The notes: generated from the sequence alone by a model not told the origin. Shown: positions 15,574 through 24,317, counted from the stretch's first letter. The stretch is 64,000 nt of DNA from Chryseobacterium sp. SSA4.19 (GCF_022601875.1 NZ_JAKVIP010000010.1:1-64000); one strand, 5' to 3'. Translations and numbers: made by a program.

Positions 15574-16224
15574 ATGGAAAAAGAAAATTTAAAAAAATTA
15601 GCACAGCATTTAGCCAATCCTCATGGTAAAGAAGGTATTGAAACCGGCGAGATGATGCATTCTACCAATATCGGGATGATTCTGGAAAGTATCAATGCAC
15701 TTTTGATAGAAGATGATGAAACAATCCTGGAAATCGGGCATGGCAATGCAGCGCATGTTAAATATATTATCGATAAAGCCCGCAGTGTAAGATATACAGG
15801 TATTGACATTTCCGAAACCATGCATCTTGAAGCCAAAAGGTTAAATCAGGAATACCAGCACCAAGCGGATTTTGTATGGTATGAAGGGGAAAAACTTCCT
15901 TTTGCCGATAAAACCTTTGACAAAATAGTAACAGTAAACACCGTGTATTTCTGGGAAAATCCTGTTGAGTATTTAGATGAAATTTACAGGGTAATGAAAG
16001 ACAACGGAACCTTTGTGCTCACTTTCGGGCAAAGGGATTTCATGGAAAAACTTCCTTTCACGCAATTTGGTTTTACACTTTATAATACCGACGAAATGGA
16101 AGAAACGGTTTCCGGAAGCCTTTTTAAAAGAATGAAAATTTCGGATAGAGAGGAACAGGTGAAAAGCAAAACAGAAGATCAAACAATACATAGAATTTAT
16201 ACAATTTTGACCATTAAAAAATAA
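15574..16224 (+). CDS. Class I SAM-dependent methyltransferase in the heme operon
   Basis: 216 residues from the ATG at 15574, one base after the hmuV stop. Motif I ILEIGHGNAAHVKYI, acidic post-I YTGIDISE, motif II FDKIVTVNTVYFWENP and a final strand GTFVLTFGQRDFM identify a UbiE/COQ5-like methyltransferase fold. Substrate unknown. Its tight placement between hmuV and hmuS suggests a role in heme handling or in modifying a tetrapyrrole product, but nothing in the sequence proves it. Confidence 0.85.
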   Translation: MEKENLKKLAQHLANPHGKEGIETGEMMHSTNIGMILESINALLIEDDETILEIGHGNAAHVKYIIDKARSVRYTGIDISETMHLEAKRLNQEYQHQADFVWYEGEKLPFADKTFDKIVTVNTVYFWENPVEYLDEIYRVMKDNGTFVLTFGQRDFMEKLPFTQFGFTLYNTDEMEETVSGSLFKRMKISDREEQVKSKTEDQTIHRIYTILTIKK

Positions 16225-16228
16225 AATA

Positions 16229-17257
16229 ATGAGCACATTAGTAAACAATCTAAAGGAAAAATGGGAAGCTCTTAAAGCTGAAAATCCACATGTGAGAATC
16301 AGAAATGCGGCAGCTGAATTTGGGGTAAGCGAAGCAGAATTGCTGGCAACGAATATAGGGGAAGGGGTAACGGTGCTGAGACCGGATTTTCAGGATATTT
16401 TAACGGAGGCTGAACAGCTGGGAAAAGTAATGGCTCTTACGCGCAATGAAGAATGTGTACATGAAAGAAAAGGAACCTACCTGAACGGAGATTTCAGCAG
16501 CCCGCATGCCCAGCTTTTCGTTGGGGAAGACATTGATCTGAGAATTTTCCTGAACCACTGGAAATTCGCTTTTGCCGTAGTGGAAGGAGACAGAAAAAGT
16601 CTTCAGTTTTTCGGGAAAGACGGACTGGCTCTTCATAAGATTTATCTCACCAAAGACAGTCATGAAGCCGCTTTCGATACCATGGTTGAGAAATTTAAAG
16701 CAGATGATCAGAATCAGGCTTGTGAACTTGAAACGATTGCCGCTAAAGCACCTGAAAAAGCAGATTCTGAAATTGATGTGGAAGGTTTCCAAAATGCCTG
16801 GACTTCATTAAAAGATACACATGATTTCTTCATGATGACCAGAAAATTCGGGGTAAGCAGAACTCAGGCCTTGAGACTGGCTCCCGAAGGTTTTGCAAAG
16901 AAAATCGATAATTCCAAAGTTGTCAATGTGCTGGAAGATGCTTCTGAAAAACAGCTTCCGATCATGATCTTTGTAGGAAACAGAGGGATCATCCAGATCC
17001 ATACAGGAAATGTAAAGAAAACGCTTTGGCATCAGCAGTGGTTCAATGTAATGGATCCTGATTTCAATTTACACCTGGATGTAACGAAAATCGCTGAAGC
17101 GTGGATTGTGAAAAAACTGACGGAAGACGGCGAGGTGACTGCTATCGAAGTGTTCAATAAAGAAGGTGATTTTATCGTTCAGTTCTTCGGAAAAAGAAAA
17201 CCCGGAATCCCTGAGCTTCAGGAATGGAAAGATCTCGTAGCAGACCTTGAAAAATAA
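16229..17257 (+). CDS. hmuS: Heme-degrading/heme-handling factor HmuS (HemS/ChuS family)
   Basis: 342 residues in two tandem HemS repeats (about 1-170 and 180-342). Repeat 1: KAENPHVRIRNAAAEFGVSEAELL, HERKGTYLNG. Repeat 2: DTHDFFMMTRKFGVSRTQALRLA, GNRGIIQIHTG and FNVMDPDFNLHLD, the typical heme-pocket strand. Full length for the family. It acts in the cytoplasm on imported heme, either degrading it or passing it on. Begins 4 bp after the methyltransferase and ends the operon before a terminator. Confidence 0.92.
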   Translation: MSTLVNNLKEKWEALKAENPHVRIRNAAAEFGVSEAELLATNIGEGVTVLRPDFQDILTEAEQLGKVMALTRNEECVHERKGTYLNGDFSSPHAQLFVGEDIDLRIFLNHWKFAFAVVEGDRKSLQFFGKDGLALHKIYLTKDSHEAAFDTMVEKFKADDQNQACELETIAAKAPEKADSEIDVEGFQNAWTSLKDTHDFFMMTRKFGVSRTQALRLAPEGFAKKIDNSKVVNVLEDASEKQLPIMIFVGNRGIIQIHTGNVKKTLWHQQWFNVMDPDFNLHLDVTKIAEAWIVKKLTEDGEVTAIEVFNKEGDFIVQFFGKRKPGIPELQEWKDLVADLEK

Positions 17258-17276
17258 ATAGTTAGATTAATTTCAG

Positions 17277-17314
17277 AAGCCGTTTTGTATTTTTGCAGGG
17301 CGGCTTTTTGGTAA
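17277..17314 (+). terminator. Probable terminator of the hmu operon
   Basis: AAGCCG / CGGCTT stem with an 18-base loop followed by TTTTT. A short stem, but well placed. Confidence 0.55.
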
Positions 17315-17516
17315 AAGTAAAGTAAGCTTAATACACGAAAACCAAAACTCAATAATAGAGGTCATTCAGAAGATCAAAGATTTTCAAAGCTTACGTGTTC
17401 TTCTGTTTTCAAGGTATGTCACTTAAAAAAATCTAATGTGTCAATAATAGTATACTTTTAAAAATCTACACGTAATTTTGTAAGTTCAACACTATCCTAT
17501 TTCAAATCAGATAAAA
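17315..17516. other. Intergenic leader of the ChaN-like gene
   Basis: AT-rich. Contains a -7 match TAATTTTG at 17473-17480, 36 bp before the ATG. No copy of the TTATTTAGAAT operator was found here. Confidence 0.45.
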
Positions 17517-18389
17517 ATGAAAAATATCCTCATCACCATATTGTTTGTGAGCTTTTACTCCTTGCATGCACAGGATCTTAAAGCCTTCCGGTTTTACAAT
17601 CAGAAAGGAAAAGAAATAAAAACGGAAAAACTGATCAGCGAATTAGCAGATTATGATGTCGTCTTTTTTGGAGAAAACCATAACAGTTCGATTAATCACT
17701 GGCTCCAGCTAAAGATTACGGAAGGTCTATATCAGAAGAAAAAAGGACAGCTTATTTTGGGTGCCGAAATGTTTGAACGGGATAATCAGCCGCAGCTTAA
17801 CAATTATCTCAGCGGGAAGTTCGATGCCAAGGCATTTAAAGATTCAGCACGTTTGTGGAATAATTTCCCAACCGATTACAAGCCGTTGGTAGATTTCGCA
17901 AAAGCAAAGAAACTCTCTTTTATTGCCACGAATGTTCCGAGGAGATATGCTTCCCAAACTGCCAAAGAAGGATTGGAATCTCTCAATAATCTGCCGGAGA
18001 AAGATAAGACCTATATAGCTCGGTTACCGATTAAAGTAACTCTCGACACTCCGGGATACCCTGAAATGAAAGCCATGATGGGAGATCACGCTGACGGCAC
18101 CAAAACCATGAATTTTATTGCTGCACAGGCCATTAAAGATGCAACCATGGCAGAATCTATTTTAAAAAATATAAAAACCGGACAAACATTTATCCATTAC
18201 AACGGAAATTATCACAGTAAAGAATTCGGCGGAATTTACTGGTATATCAGACAAAAGAACCCGAACCTGAAAATGGCAGTGATTTCTGTCTTTGAATCGG
18301 AAGACCCGGAATTAAAAGTTCCGGAAAAAGAGTATAAGCCTACTGATTTTAATCTGATTATTCCGGCGGATATGACGAAAACCTATTAA
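17517..18389 (+). CDS. ChaN family (PF04187) exported protein
   Basis: 290 residues. Signal peptide ending SLHAQ near residue 19. The core shows the EreA/ChaN-like pattern: VVFFGENHNSSINH with the paired Glu/His, LILGAEMFERDNQP, a run from FPTDYKPLVDFAKAKKL, and a late FIHYNGNYHSKEFGGIYW with His. ChaN of Campylobacter binds heme, and the gene follows the hmu operon, so an iron/heme role is plausible. It lacks a lipobox, unlike C. jejuni ChaN. Own promoter. Confidence 0.8.
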   Translation: MKNILITILFVSFYSLHAQDLKAFRFYNQKGKEIKTEKLISELADYDVVFFGENHNSSINHWLQLKITEGLYQKKKGQLILGAEMFERDNQPQLNNYLSGKFDAKAFKDSARLWNNFPTDYKPLVDFAKAKKLSFIATNVPRRYASQTAKEGLESLNNLPEKDKTYIARLPIKVTLDTPGYPEMKAMMGDHADGTKTMNFIAAQAIKDATMAESILKNIKTGQTFIHYNGNYHSKEFGGIYWYIRQKNPNLKMAVISVFESEDPELKVPEKEYKPTDFNLIIPADMTKTY

Positions 18390-18484
18390 GATTTAGGCTC
18401 ATCGCTGTTCCTACTTTTGCCTTCCATTTTTATTGAAAACATTCATCAGTTATATTATTTACCCTTTGTGATATAAAGAATCCC

Positions 18485-19111
18485 ATGAAAATACTTACTT
18501 TTCTGTTCATTTTTTTCATCAGTACTCTCTGCGCGCAGCAATTAACACAGCATGAGATTTCGCTGATCAATAGTGGCGATACAACATCAGCATTACCAAT
18601 CTATCAGACTACAGATGAACATCAGCATGAAACTTTATTAAGCTTTTCTACAGAAATTGATCCGCTTGACAAAAATACGGCTGTCTTGGTCGACAGGATG
18701 AAGCAGTCGCTTCTTTCAACCGATGGAGGTGTAGGAATTGCCGCACCGCAGGTAGGCATCAACCGAAAGGTAATCTGGGTACAACGGTTTGATAAAGAAA
18801 ATGCCCCGTTGGAATATTGTATCAATCCTATTATTACCTGGAAATCCGAGCTGCAGAATCTCGGTCCGGAAGGTGACCTGTCAATTCCTGATTTCAGAGA
18901 CCAGTTTTACAGAAGCAAGGTTATTCAGTTAGAATATGTCGATCTGCAGGGAAAGAAACATTCTGAAATTGTGGAAGGCTTCACAGCGGTAATTTTCCAG
19001 CATGAAATCGACCATCTTTCCGGAATTTTAATTTCGAATAAAAAAGAAAAAGACAAAAACGACTTGTATGAAAAAGAAGATGCTTTTATAAAAGTTGACT
19101 CTACGAAATAA
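18485..19111 (+). CDS. Exported peptide deformylase homologue with metal-ligand Cys replaced by Asp
   Basis: 208 residues. An N-terminal hydrophobic signal (MKILTFLFIFFISTLCAQQ) precedes a deformylase fold. Motif 1 GVGIAAPQ at 82-89 and motif 3 QHEIDHLSG at 172-180 (H173, E174, H177) are intact. Motif 2, normally EGCLS, reads EGDLS: residue 131, the metal-binding Cys, is Asp (codon GAC at 18875). A periplasmic or secreted location is odd for an enzyme acting on nascent chains. It may bind metal as D-H-H and be a general peptidase or amidase, or it may be inactive. No second def is in the window. Confidence 0.8.
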   Translation: MKILTFLFIFFISTLCAQQLTQHEISLINSGDTTSALPIYQTTDEHQHETLLSFSTEIDPLDKNTAVLVDRMKQSLLSTDGGVGIAAPQVGINRKVIWVQRFDKENAPLEYCINPIITWKSELQNLGPEGDLSIPDFRDQFYRSKVIQLEYVDLQGKKHSEIVEGFTAVIFQHEIDHLSGILISNKKEKDKNDLYEKEDAFIKVDSTK

Positions 19112-19116
19112 CGTTA

Positions 19117-20244
19117 TTAATATTTTCTGATCTTTACACAGGAAACACTCTTTATTTTAATCTTCTTACCCACTTTTTTTAACAGACCTGTTTCTGCATT
19201 CCGTCTGAACACGACGACATTATTGGTTCCGGCATTGGTCGCAATAAGGAACTTTCCGCCGGGATCAAGACCGAAAACCCGTGAGTGTTTTCCTTTGACG
19301 GATTGGTAGCCGATGTTTTTCAAAGTTCCATTATTCTCAATCGAAAAAATGGCAATGTTGTTTTCTATTCCGCGGTTTGAAGCATAGAGAAATTTTCCGT
19401 CAGGAGAAATGTGAATATCTGAACTTTCAAAATCGTCTTTATATTTTTTAGAGTGAGTATTGATTCTTTGAAGCGCATCCAGCTTCCCGTTTTCGTACGA
19501 ATATACACTTACTGCTCCTCCCATTTCTTCAATGCAGTAGGCAGACTTTCCGTTTGGGTGAAAAATAAAATGCCTGGGGCCGCTTCCTGGAGTAGTTTTA
19601 TTGAAAGATGGCTCCTGGATATGCAACGGCTTGTCATCTTCACTAGCGAAGACATAAGTCCTGATTTTATCAGCTCCCAGGTCCGGTAAAAAGAGGTAAT
19701 GGAAATCCGGCGAAAATACAGCAGCATGAATATGAGAGCGATCCTGTCTGTCGGGATTAATACTGCCTTCTGAAAAGTGGAAATTTTGTACGCCCGGCTG
19801 GATAAAGCCTTTTTCCGAAACAGGATATACGGTAACACTTCCTTCTGTATAATTCGCGTTAACCAGCCATTTTCCGTTTCTATGAACGGATACATATACA
19901 GGATTTTCGCCACCGCTTTTCTGGCTGTTGATATAAGTAAGCGTTTGATGTTCAGGGTCAAATTTAAAACTGCTTACGCTTCCGGCATTCTTGGTTTTGC
20001 TTTCTGTACAGGCAAACACATATTTTCCATCCGGAGATACTGTGAGAAATGACGGGTTTAAAATACCTTTCACAGCAGTAACCTTTGATAACTTTCCACT
20101 GACTGTATCCAACTTGTAGACGTAGATTCCTTCTGTATTTTTATCCCGGTTGAACGAGCCGAAAAAAGCATAGGTGTTTTGTGAATATGCATTTAAAAAT
20201 ACGCACATCATAATGGTGAAAGCAACTGTTTTTAATCTGGGCAT
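19117..20244 (-). CDS. Exported lactonase (6-phosphogluconolactonase-like beta-propeller)
   Basis: 375 residues. Signal peptide ending near residue 22 (NAYSQ). Seven-bladed propeller repeats of PF10282: YVYKLDTVSGKLSKV, PSFLTVSPDGKYVFAC, NPVYVSVHRNGKWLV, GPRHFIFHPNGKSAY, SDIHISPDGKFLYASNR. YbhE-type cytosolic 6-phosphogluconolactonases share this fold, but the signal peptide indicates another lactone or sugar substrate outside the cytoplasm. Convergent with the deformylase-like gene, 5 bp apart. Confidence 0.82.
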   Translation of the reverse strand: MPRLKTVAFTIMMCVFLNAYSQNTYAFFGSFNRDKNTEGIYVYKLDTVSGKLSKVTAVKGILNPSFLTVSPDGKYVFACTESKTKNAGSVSSFKFDPEHQTLTYINSQKSGGENPVYVSVHRNGKWLVNANYTEGSVTVYPVSEKGFIQPGVQNFHFSEGSINPDRQDRSHIHAAVFSPDFHYLFLPDLGADKIRTYVFASEDDKPLHIQEPSFNKTTPGSGPRHFIFHPNGKSAYCIEEMGGAVSVYSYENGKLDALQRINTHSKKYKDDFESSDIHISPDGKFLYASNRGIENNIAIFSIENNGTLKNIGYQSVKGKHSRVFGLDPGGKFLIATNAGTNNVVVFRRNAETGLLKKVGKKIKIKSVSCVKIRKY

Positions 20245-20380
20245 GTAATGTAAATATGAAATTTAGCAGGAGAGAATTTAAATACAAAATTAATGATTAA
20301 TCCCTTAAAATCATAAGCCAATAAGCTCTGAAGGATAACTTTTGCTTAAATTACGAGTATGTTATAACATATGTCAATAA

Positions 20381-20412
20381 AAAAATCTGTTTCCAAAAAG
20401 AAACAGATTATA
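20381..20412 (-). terminator. Terminator of the nitroreductase-ohrR-ohr operon
   Basis: AATCTGTTTC / GAAACAGATT stem with loop CAAAAA and a T-run on the minus strand, 25 bp past the ohr stop. Confidence 0.75.
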
Positions 20413-20433
20413 TAATTAATTGTTGTACTGAGC

Positions 20434-20856
20434 TTAATGATTCGTTACCGAAAGCTTCACCTCAATATTATTTCTCGTTGCATTAGAATACGGACAAATT
20501 TCATGAGCTTTTTCGGTCAGTGACTGGGCTTCTTCCAGGGTAACTTCAGGAATATTCACCTCAAGTTCAACCGCTAATCCGAAACCTCCGTTTTCCAGCT
20601 GCCCGATGCTGACATCCGCTGTTACGCTAGTTTCTCCCGTTTTTACTTTGGATAGACTGATGACCCTGTTCAGTGCACTGTCAAAACATGCAGAATATCC
20701 TGCAGCAAAGAGCATTTCAGGATTGGTGAAATCATCATTGGCACCGCCTAATGCTTTAGGCATTTTAACGTCCAGGTCCAGAATTCCGGTTTCGCTTTTC
20801 ACATGGCCATTTCTTCCGCCTGTTGCGGTTACTTTTGTTGTATATAAAGTTTTCAT
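20434..20856 (-). CDS. ohr: Organic hydroperoxide resistance protein Ohr
   Basis: 140 residues of the OsmC/Ohr family, thiol peroxidases that reduce organic hydroperoxides with dihydrolipoamide-type reductants. Arg 15 (GGRNG), the peroxidatic Cys 57 (GYSACFDSAL) and resolving Cys 121 (HEICPYSNATRNN) are all present. Start ATG overlaps the ohrR stop by one base (TAATG), so the two are co-translated. Last gene of the operon. Confidence 0.93.
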   Translation of the reverse strand: MKTLYTTKVTATGGRNGHVKSETGILDLDVKMPKALGGANDDFTNPEMLFAAGYSACFDSALNRVISLSKVKTGETSVTADVSIGQLENGGFGLAVELEVNIPEVTLEEAQSLTEKAHEICPYSNATRNNIEVKLSVTNH

Positions 20857-21290
20857 TATTTTTCTATTTTGTTTAATATTTTCTGTATAGTTTCTTTGAG
20901 TTCTGCCAGATCTTCTTCCTCCAGATTCAGTTTTTTCTGAATCTTACCGGGGATTTCACAGGATTTTTGTTTTAACTGACTTCCTGCCTCATCCAGAAAT
21001 ATCTGAACCACCCTTTCATCTTCTTTTTTTCTTTTTCTTATGATAAAAGCCTTTTTCTCAAGCCTTTTTAAAAGAGGAGTCAGAGTACCGCTGTCAAGAT
21101 ATAATTTTTCACCAATCTGGTTGACAGTCAGTCCATCGTTTTCCCACAAAACCATCATCACCAGATACTGAGGGTAGGTAATGTCAAGCTCATCAAGAAA
21201 AGGACGGTACAGTCCTGTGATTTCCTTTGCGATCACATACAGCGGAAAACAAAGCTGGTTTCCTAATCTGGGTGGGTTTTGATTTTTCAT
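20856..21290 (-). CDS. ohrR: MarR family organic-peroxide sensor OhrR
   Basis: 144 residues. Cys 14 in QLCFPLYV matches the peroxide-reactive cysteine of OhrR, with the partner tyrosine in ITYPQYLVM. Winged helix: LTVNQIGEKLYLDSGTLTPLLKRLEKKAFI, then RKKEDERVVQIFLDEAG. Only one conserved reactive Cys is visible, so it is the 1-Cys class. Represses its own operon until oxidised; the probable site is the palindrome at 21991-22016. Confidence 0.9.
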   Translation of the reverse strand: MKNQNPPRLGNQLCFPLYVIAKEITGLYRPFLDELDITYPQYLVMMVLWENDGLTVNQIGEKLYLDSGTLTPLLKRLEKKAFIIRKRKKEDERVVQIFLDEAGSQLKQKSCEIPGKIQKKLNLEEEDLAELKETIQKILNKIEK

Positions 21291-21314
21291 AATTAAAAAT
21301 ATGAGGTGAAAATA

Positions 21315-21947
21315 TTATTTCCTGATGATAAATTCTTCCATGGGAATTCTAACCTTTTTCATATTGGAAAGCCAGTCGTTTTCAGCATCTCTGTATCCCA
21401 TGTATAAAAGTGAAACACTTTTTAGTCCCAGTTCCTTTAAGTTCAGGATCTCGTCAATGATTTCATTGCTGAAGCCTTCTGCAGGAGTGGTATCAACTTT
21501 CAGTTCTGCTGCCTGGGCCATGGCAAGGCCTAATGCAATATACGTCTGTCTTGCTGTGTGGGCAAAATGTTCTTCGGGAGTCTGGCCACCATAAATTTCC
21601 TTAAGTTTATCAGTGTAGCTTCCGAAACGGCCTCTCGGCAAATCTCTTACATCGGTATGATAATCATATACTTCATCGATTTTTTCATCAGAATAGCTGT
21701 CCCAGGCTGCAAAAACCAAAACATGGGAACTGTCTCTCATCACTTCAGGGTTTAAAGCACCCTTAACCATTTTTTCTTTCAATTCCTGATTTTCTACTAC
21801 CACAACACGGAATGGCTGAAGTCCGGAGGAAGTAGGAGCCAACCTTGCAGCTTCCAGAATTTTATTTACATCTTCTTCTGATACTTTTTTTGTAGGATCA
21901 TATGCTTTTACCGCATATCTCCAGTTCAAATCTTCTATTAATGACAT
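21315..21947 (-). CDS. NAD(P)H-dependent nitroreductase family flavoprotein
   Basis: 210 residues of the NfsB/FRase I type. FMN-binding features: WRYAVKAYDPTKKV, the phosphate-contact LAPTSSGLQPFRVVVV, ARQTYIALGLAMAQAAEL and a C-terminal RIPMEEFI. First gene of the nitroreductase-ohrR-ohr operon, 24 bp ahead of ohrR. A peroxide-inducible nitroreductase suggests repair of lipid-derived enones or quinones; this is inference. Confidence 0.88.
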   Translation of the reverse strand: MSLIEDLNWRYAVKAYDPTKKVSEEDVNKILEAARLAPTSSGLQPFRVVVVENQELKEKMVKGALNPEVMRDSSHVLVFAAWDSYSDEKIDEVYDYHTDVRDLPRGRFGSYTDKLKEIYGGQTPEEHFAHTARQTYIALGLAMAQAAELKVDTTPAEGFSNEIIDEILNLKELGLKSVSLLYMGYRDAENDWLSNMKKVRIPMEEFIIRK

Positions 21948-21977
21948 TGTATATTATTTTAATTGAATTCTATGATG

Positions 21978-21985
21978 CAAATATA
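21978..21985 (-). promoter_or_regulatory. -7 element TATATTTG of the nitroreductase-ohrR-ohr operon
   Basis: TAnnTTTG match on the minus strand, 30 bp before the ATG at 21947, with the palindromic operator just upstream. Confidence 0.55.
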
Positions 21986-21990
21986 TTGCC

Positions 21991-22016
21991 AAATTAAATT
22001 GCGTGCAATTTAATTT
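21991..22016. promoter_or_regulatory. Probable OhrR operator
   Basis: Perfect 12-bp inverted repeat AAATTAAATTGC-GT-GCAATTTAATTT, close in form to OhrR boxes of other bacteria (ACAATTAAATTGTA-type). It covers the stretch between -33 and -7 of the nitroreductase promoter. Confidence 0.75.
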
Positions 22017-22161
22017 TGTTAAATTTATTTTAAAAATTAAAATGACCTTAATTTTTGGATATTGGAGATAAAAGATTCAGTCTCACAACTAAATGATGTT
22101 GGTTGAGAATCGACTGTGCAAAATCATTCTCCGACAGGAGGTCGAAAAAAATCATAAAAAA

Positions 22162-22196
22162 AGTCCGTCTCACAACTAGTGAGACGGACTCTTTAT
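22162..22196 (-). terminator. Terminator of the DUF4932 gene
   Basis: 12-bp perfect stem AGTCCGTCTCAC / GTGAGACGGACT, 5-base loop and a seven-base T-run on the minus strand. Confidence 0.9.
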
Positions 22197-23330
22197 TCAT
22201 AACTGGCTACATGATTCAATAAATTCAGGATACCAATCATCTATTTTCTTATTGGGATATTTTTTTCTGAATGTCAATAAAGCATTATTAAATTCTTTCA
22301 TTTTTGGAAAGCCTCTGTCTTTCATCAATGCATTGAGATCATTATAAGCATAGTTGATTATGCTTTGATCATCTTTAAATTTGTCATTGCAGAAAAGATA
22401 AAATACGCCGTACGTCATATATTCATCAAAAACTCTTTCAGGAGTAGGATAGTATTGGGTACCTTCCTGTTTGGTGTTTACCCACTTTTCTCTTTCCTTC
22501 AAAGCGTTATCAATTTCTTTTGCATATTTTTTTGTTGGGCCCGAAACGTAATTATGATCAATCTCGGTAAACATAATTCTAGTATTGAAAACGATATTCT
22601 GTTTTTCACTGAAATTTTTTTCTTTTGAGACAGGAGGGAGCACCATTATAATCTGCTTGAAATAATTATTATCATAAGTGCTTGTATAGTTCAGCCCATT
22701 AATTAGAGGTGAACAAAAAATAAGATAGCTGTTTACTTTCGTATTAAATGCTTTCTCCAGCCATTCCCATTGTTGTTCCAGATTAGCTTGTTGGTTATAT
22801 TCTTTAATAATAGTTTTATAATAAGGGGTTTGATTTTTATAAAATCGTCTGAAGTTTGTTTTTTTTGCAAAATCTTCAATTTCTTTTTTATAAGTAACTA
22901 TAGGGTTAACAGTAATTTTTGTATGAGAAGAAACTTCTTTCATTGGAAACATAAAATTTTTATCAGGAACCAGATGATCATCTTTAAATTCATGGCTTAT
23001 TGCATTTCCCGTAAGAAATACATAATTGGTAGGATTTACCTTAATAATTGAATCAAACTTGACAATAATTTTTTCGTCTTTAAACTTTTTAAAATGCTGA
23101 AGAACGTCCTGATAATATTTTCCCTTCTGTTCTACCATATCATCATTTTCAAGACCTACCTCTGTCATTGCAATCATAATGTGAAGCAATTCTTTGGTTT
23201 CATCAATTTCTATTTTTGTTTTTCCCTGATACTCCTTTTTGTATTTTTCATCAAAATGTATCTTTTCCGAATCCTGAGCTGATACAAATTCTAAGATAAA
23301 AATACCAAATAGTAAAATTACTTTCTTCAT
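22197..23330 (-). CDS. DUF4932-like exported protein
   Basis: 377 residues. Signal peptide ending SAQ near residue 19. Segments TKELLHIMIAMTEVG, GNAISHEFKDDHLVPDKNF and SYLIFCSPLINGLNY resemble DUF4932 proteins, thought to be metallopeptidase-like. The expected HExxH-like position reads FTEIDHNYVSGPT, so one His is replaced by Thr, though E and H remain; a later Glu lies in FDEYMTYGVF. Activity is therefore uncertain. Single-gene unit with a strong terminator. Confidence 0.6.
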   Translation of the reverse strand: MKKVILLFGIFILEFVSAQDSEKIHFDEKYKKEYQGKTKIEIDETKELLHIMIAMTEVGLENDDMVEQKGKYYQDVLQHFKKFKDEKIIVKFDSIIKVNPTNYVFLTGNAISHEFKDDHLVPDKNFMFPMKEVSSHTKITVNPIVTYKKEIEDFAKKTNFRRFYKNQTPYYKTIIKEYNQQANLEQQWEWLEKAFNTKVNSYLIFCSPLINGLNYTSTYDNNYFKQIIMVLPPVSKEKNFSEKQNIVFNTRIMFTEIDHNYVSGPTKKYAKEIDNALKEREKWVNTKQEGTQYYPTPERVFDEYMTYGVFYLFCNDKFKDDQSIINYAYNDLNALMKDRGFPKMKEFNNALLTFRKKYPNKKIDDWYPEFIESCSQL

Positions 23331-23594
23331 GAATTTATTTAATTGAGTTTTTTAAGCTCAAAAATATCATTAAAAATTGTCATGAACTATTTTATTTCTC
23401 AATAAATTGAATAATTTTCTTACTTACTATTCTGGCATAACATTTTTGCACGACATATGATTGTTCATTCAATTAGCTATAAATTATGCAATGTGGATTG
23501 TTTGAAGATGGAGAGTGTACAGTTAAATTAATAAAAAAACCCATCTCAATAGAAACAGATTTTATATCATTTAAATATATTTTTTGTTAAGATT
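23331..23594. other. Intergenic between lipB and the DUF4932 gene
   Basis: 264 AT-rich bases between the 5' end of one minus-strand gene and the 3' end of lipB. No strong hairpin, reading frame or RNA signature was recognised. Confidence 0.4.
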
Positions 23595-24317
23595 TCACAC
23601 CAATTCCGCCTCAAAAACTTCCTCAAAATGCTTTCTGATCTTCGTTTTGATATCTTCCATTTCCTCGGGCGTAAGTTCTCTTTCAAGCTCTCTTTTCAGG
23701 GAAGTTACCTGCTTATCTTTGATTCCGCATGGAATAATGTATTCAAAATAGCGCATATCGGTATTCACGTTCAAAGCAAAACCATGCAGTGTCACCCAGC
23801 GTGAAGCTTTCACGCCCATCGCACAGATTTTTCTTGCATACGGTTTTCCCACATCCAGCCATACGCCCGTTTCTCCGGGGGAACGTTCACCTTTTAATCC
23901 ATAGTCTGCGATGGTTCTGATGATGACTTCTTCGAGGTTTCTCATGTATTTATGAATGTCCGTAAAGAAATTTTCAAGATCAAGAATAGGGTAGCCTACA
24001 ATCTGTCCGTACCCGTGATAGGTAATATCACCGCCGCGGTTTACTTTTACAAAAGTAGCATCGATTTCTTTTAACTGATCCATTCCGGCGAGCATATTTT
24101 CTTCATGTCCGCTTTTTCCAAGGGTATACACATGTGGATGCTCTACCAACAAAAAATGGTTAGGTGTTATAAGATGCTGATCGGCAGGCAGGTCACGGTT
24201 TTTGATTTTGGTATCAATGATATTTTTCATCAGCTGTTCCTGATAATCCCAAGCCGGCTGATATTCCTTGATGCCTAAATCTTCAAATGCTACGACTTTA
24301 TTCTGATGTGTATTCAT
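23595..24317 (-). CDS. lipB: Octanoyl-ACP:protein octanoyltransferase LipB
   Basis: 240 residues. Transfers octanoate from ACP to lipoyl domains of 2-oxoacid dehydrogenases and GcvH. Signature RGGDITYHGYGQIVGYPI, the catalytic lysine region KICAMGVKASRWVTLHG and acyl-binding Cys in IIPCGI are all present. Family-typical length. A -7 match TAAATTTG lies about 17 bp upstream of the ATG, so it has its own promoter although it follows trpA by 32 bp. Confidence 0.95.
   Translation of the reverse strand: MNTHQNKVVAFEDLGIKEYQPAWDYQEQLMKNIIDTKIKNRDLPADQHLITPNHFLLVEHPHVYTLGKSGHEENMLAGMDQLKEIDATFVKVNRGGDITYHGYGQIVGYPILDLENFFTDIHKYMRNLEEVIIRTIADYGLKGERSPGETGVWLDVGKPYARKICAMGVKASRWVTLHGFALNVNTDMRYFEYIIPCGIKDKQVTSLKRELERELTPEEMEDIKTKIRKHFEEVFEAELV

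Noticed and set aside
17315-17516. A third copy of the heme-regulon operator before the ChaN-like gene
   Set aside because: No TTATTTAGAAT arm is present; only a -7 match was seen, so membership of this gene in the regulon is not supported by the motif.
22081-22150. Possible second hairpin beside the DUF4932 terminator
   Set aside because: Only short imperfect pairing (CGAC/GTCG); the strong hairpin at 22162-22190 explains termination.
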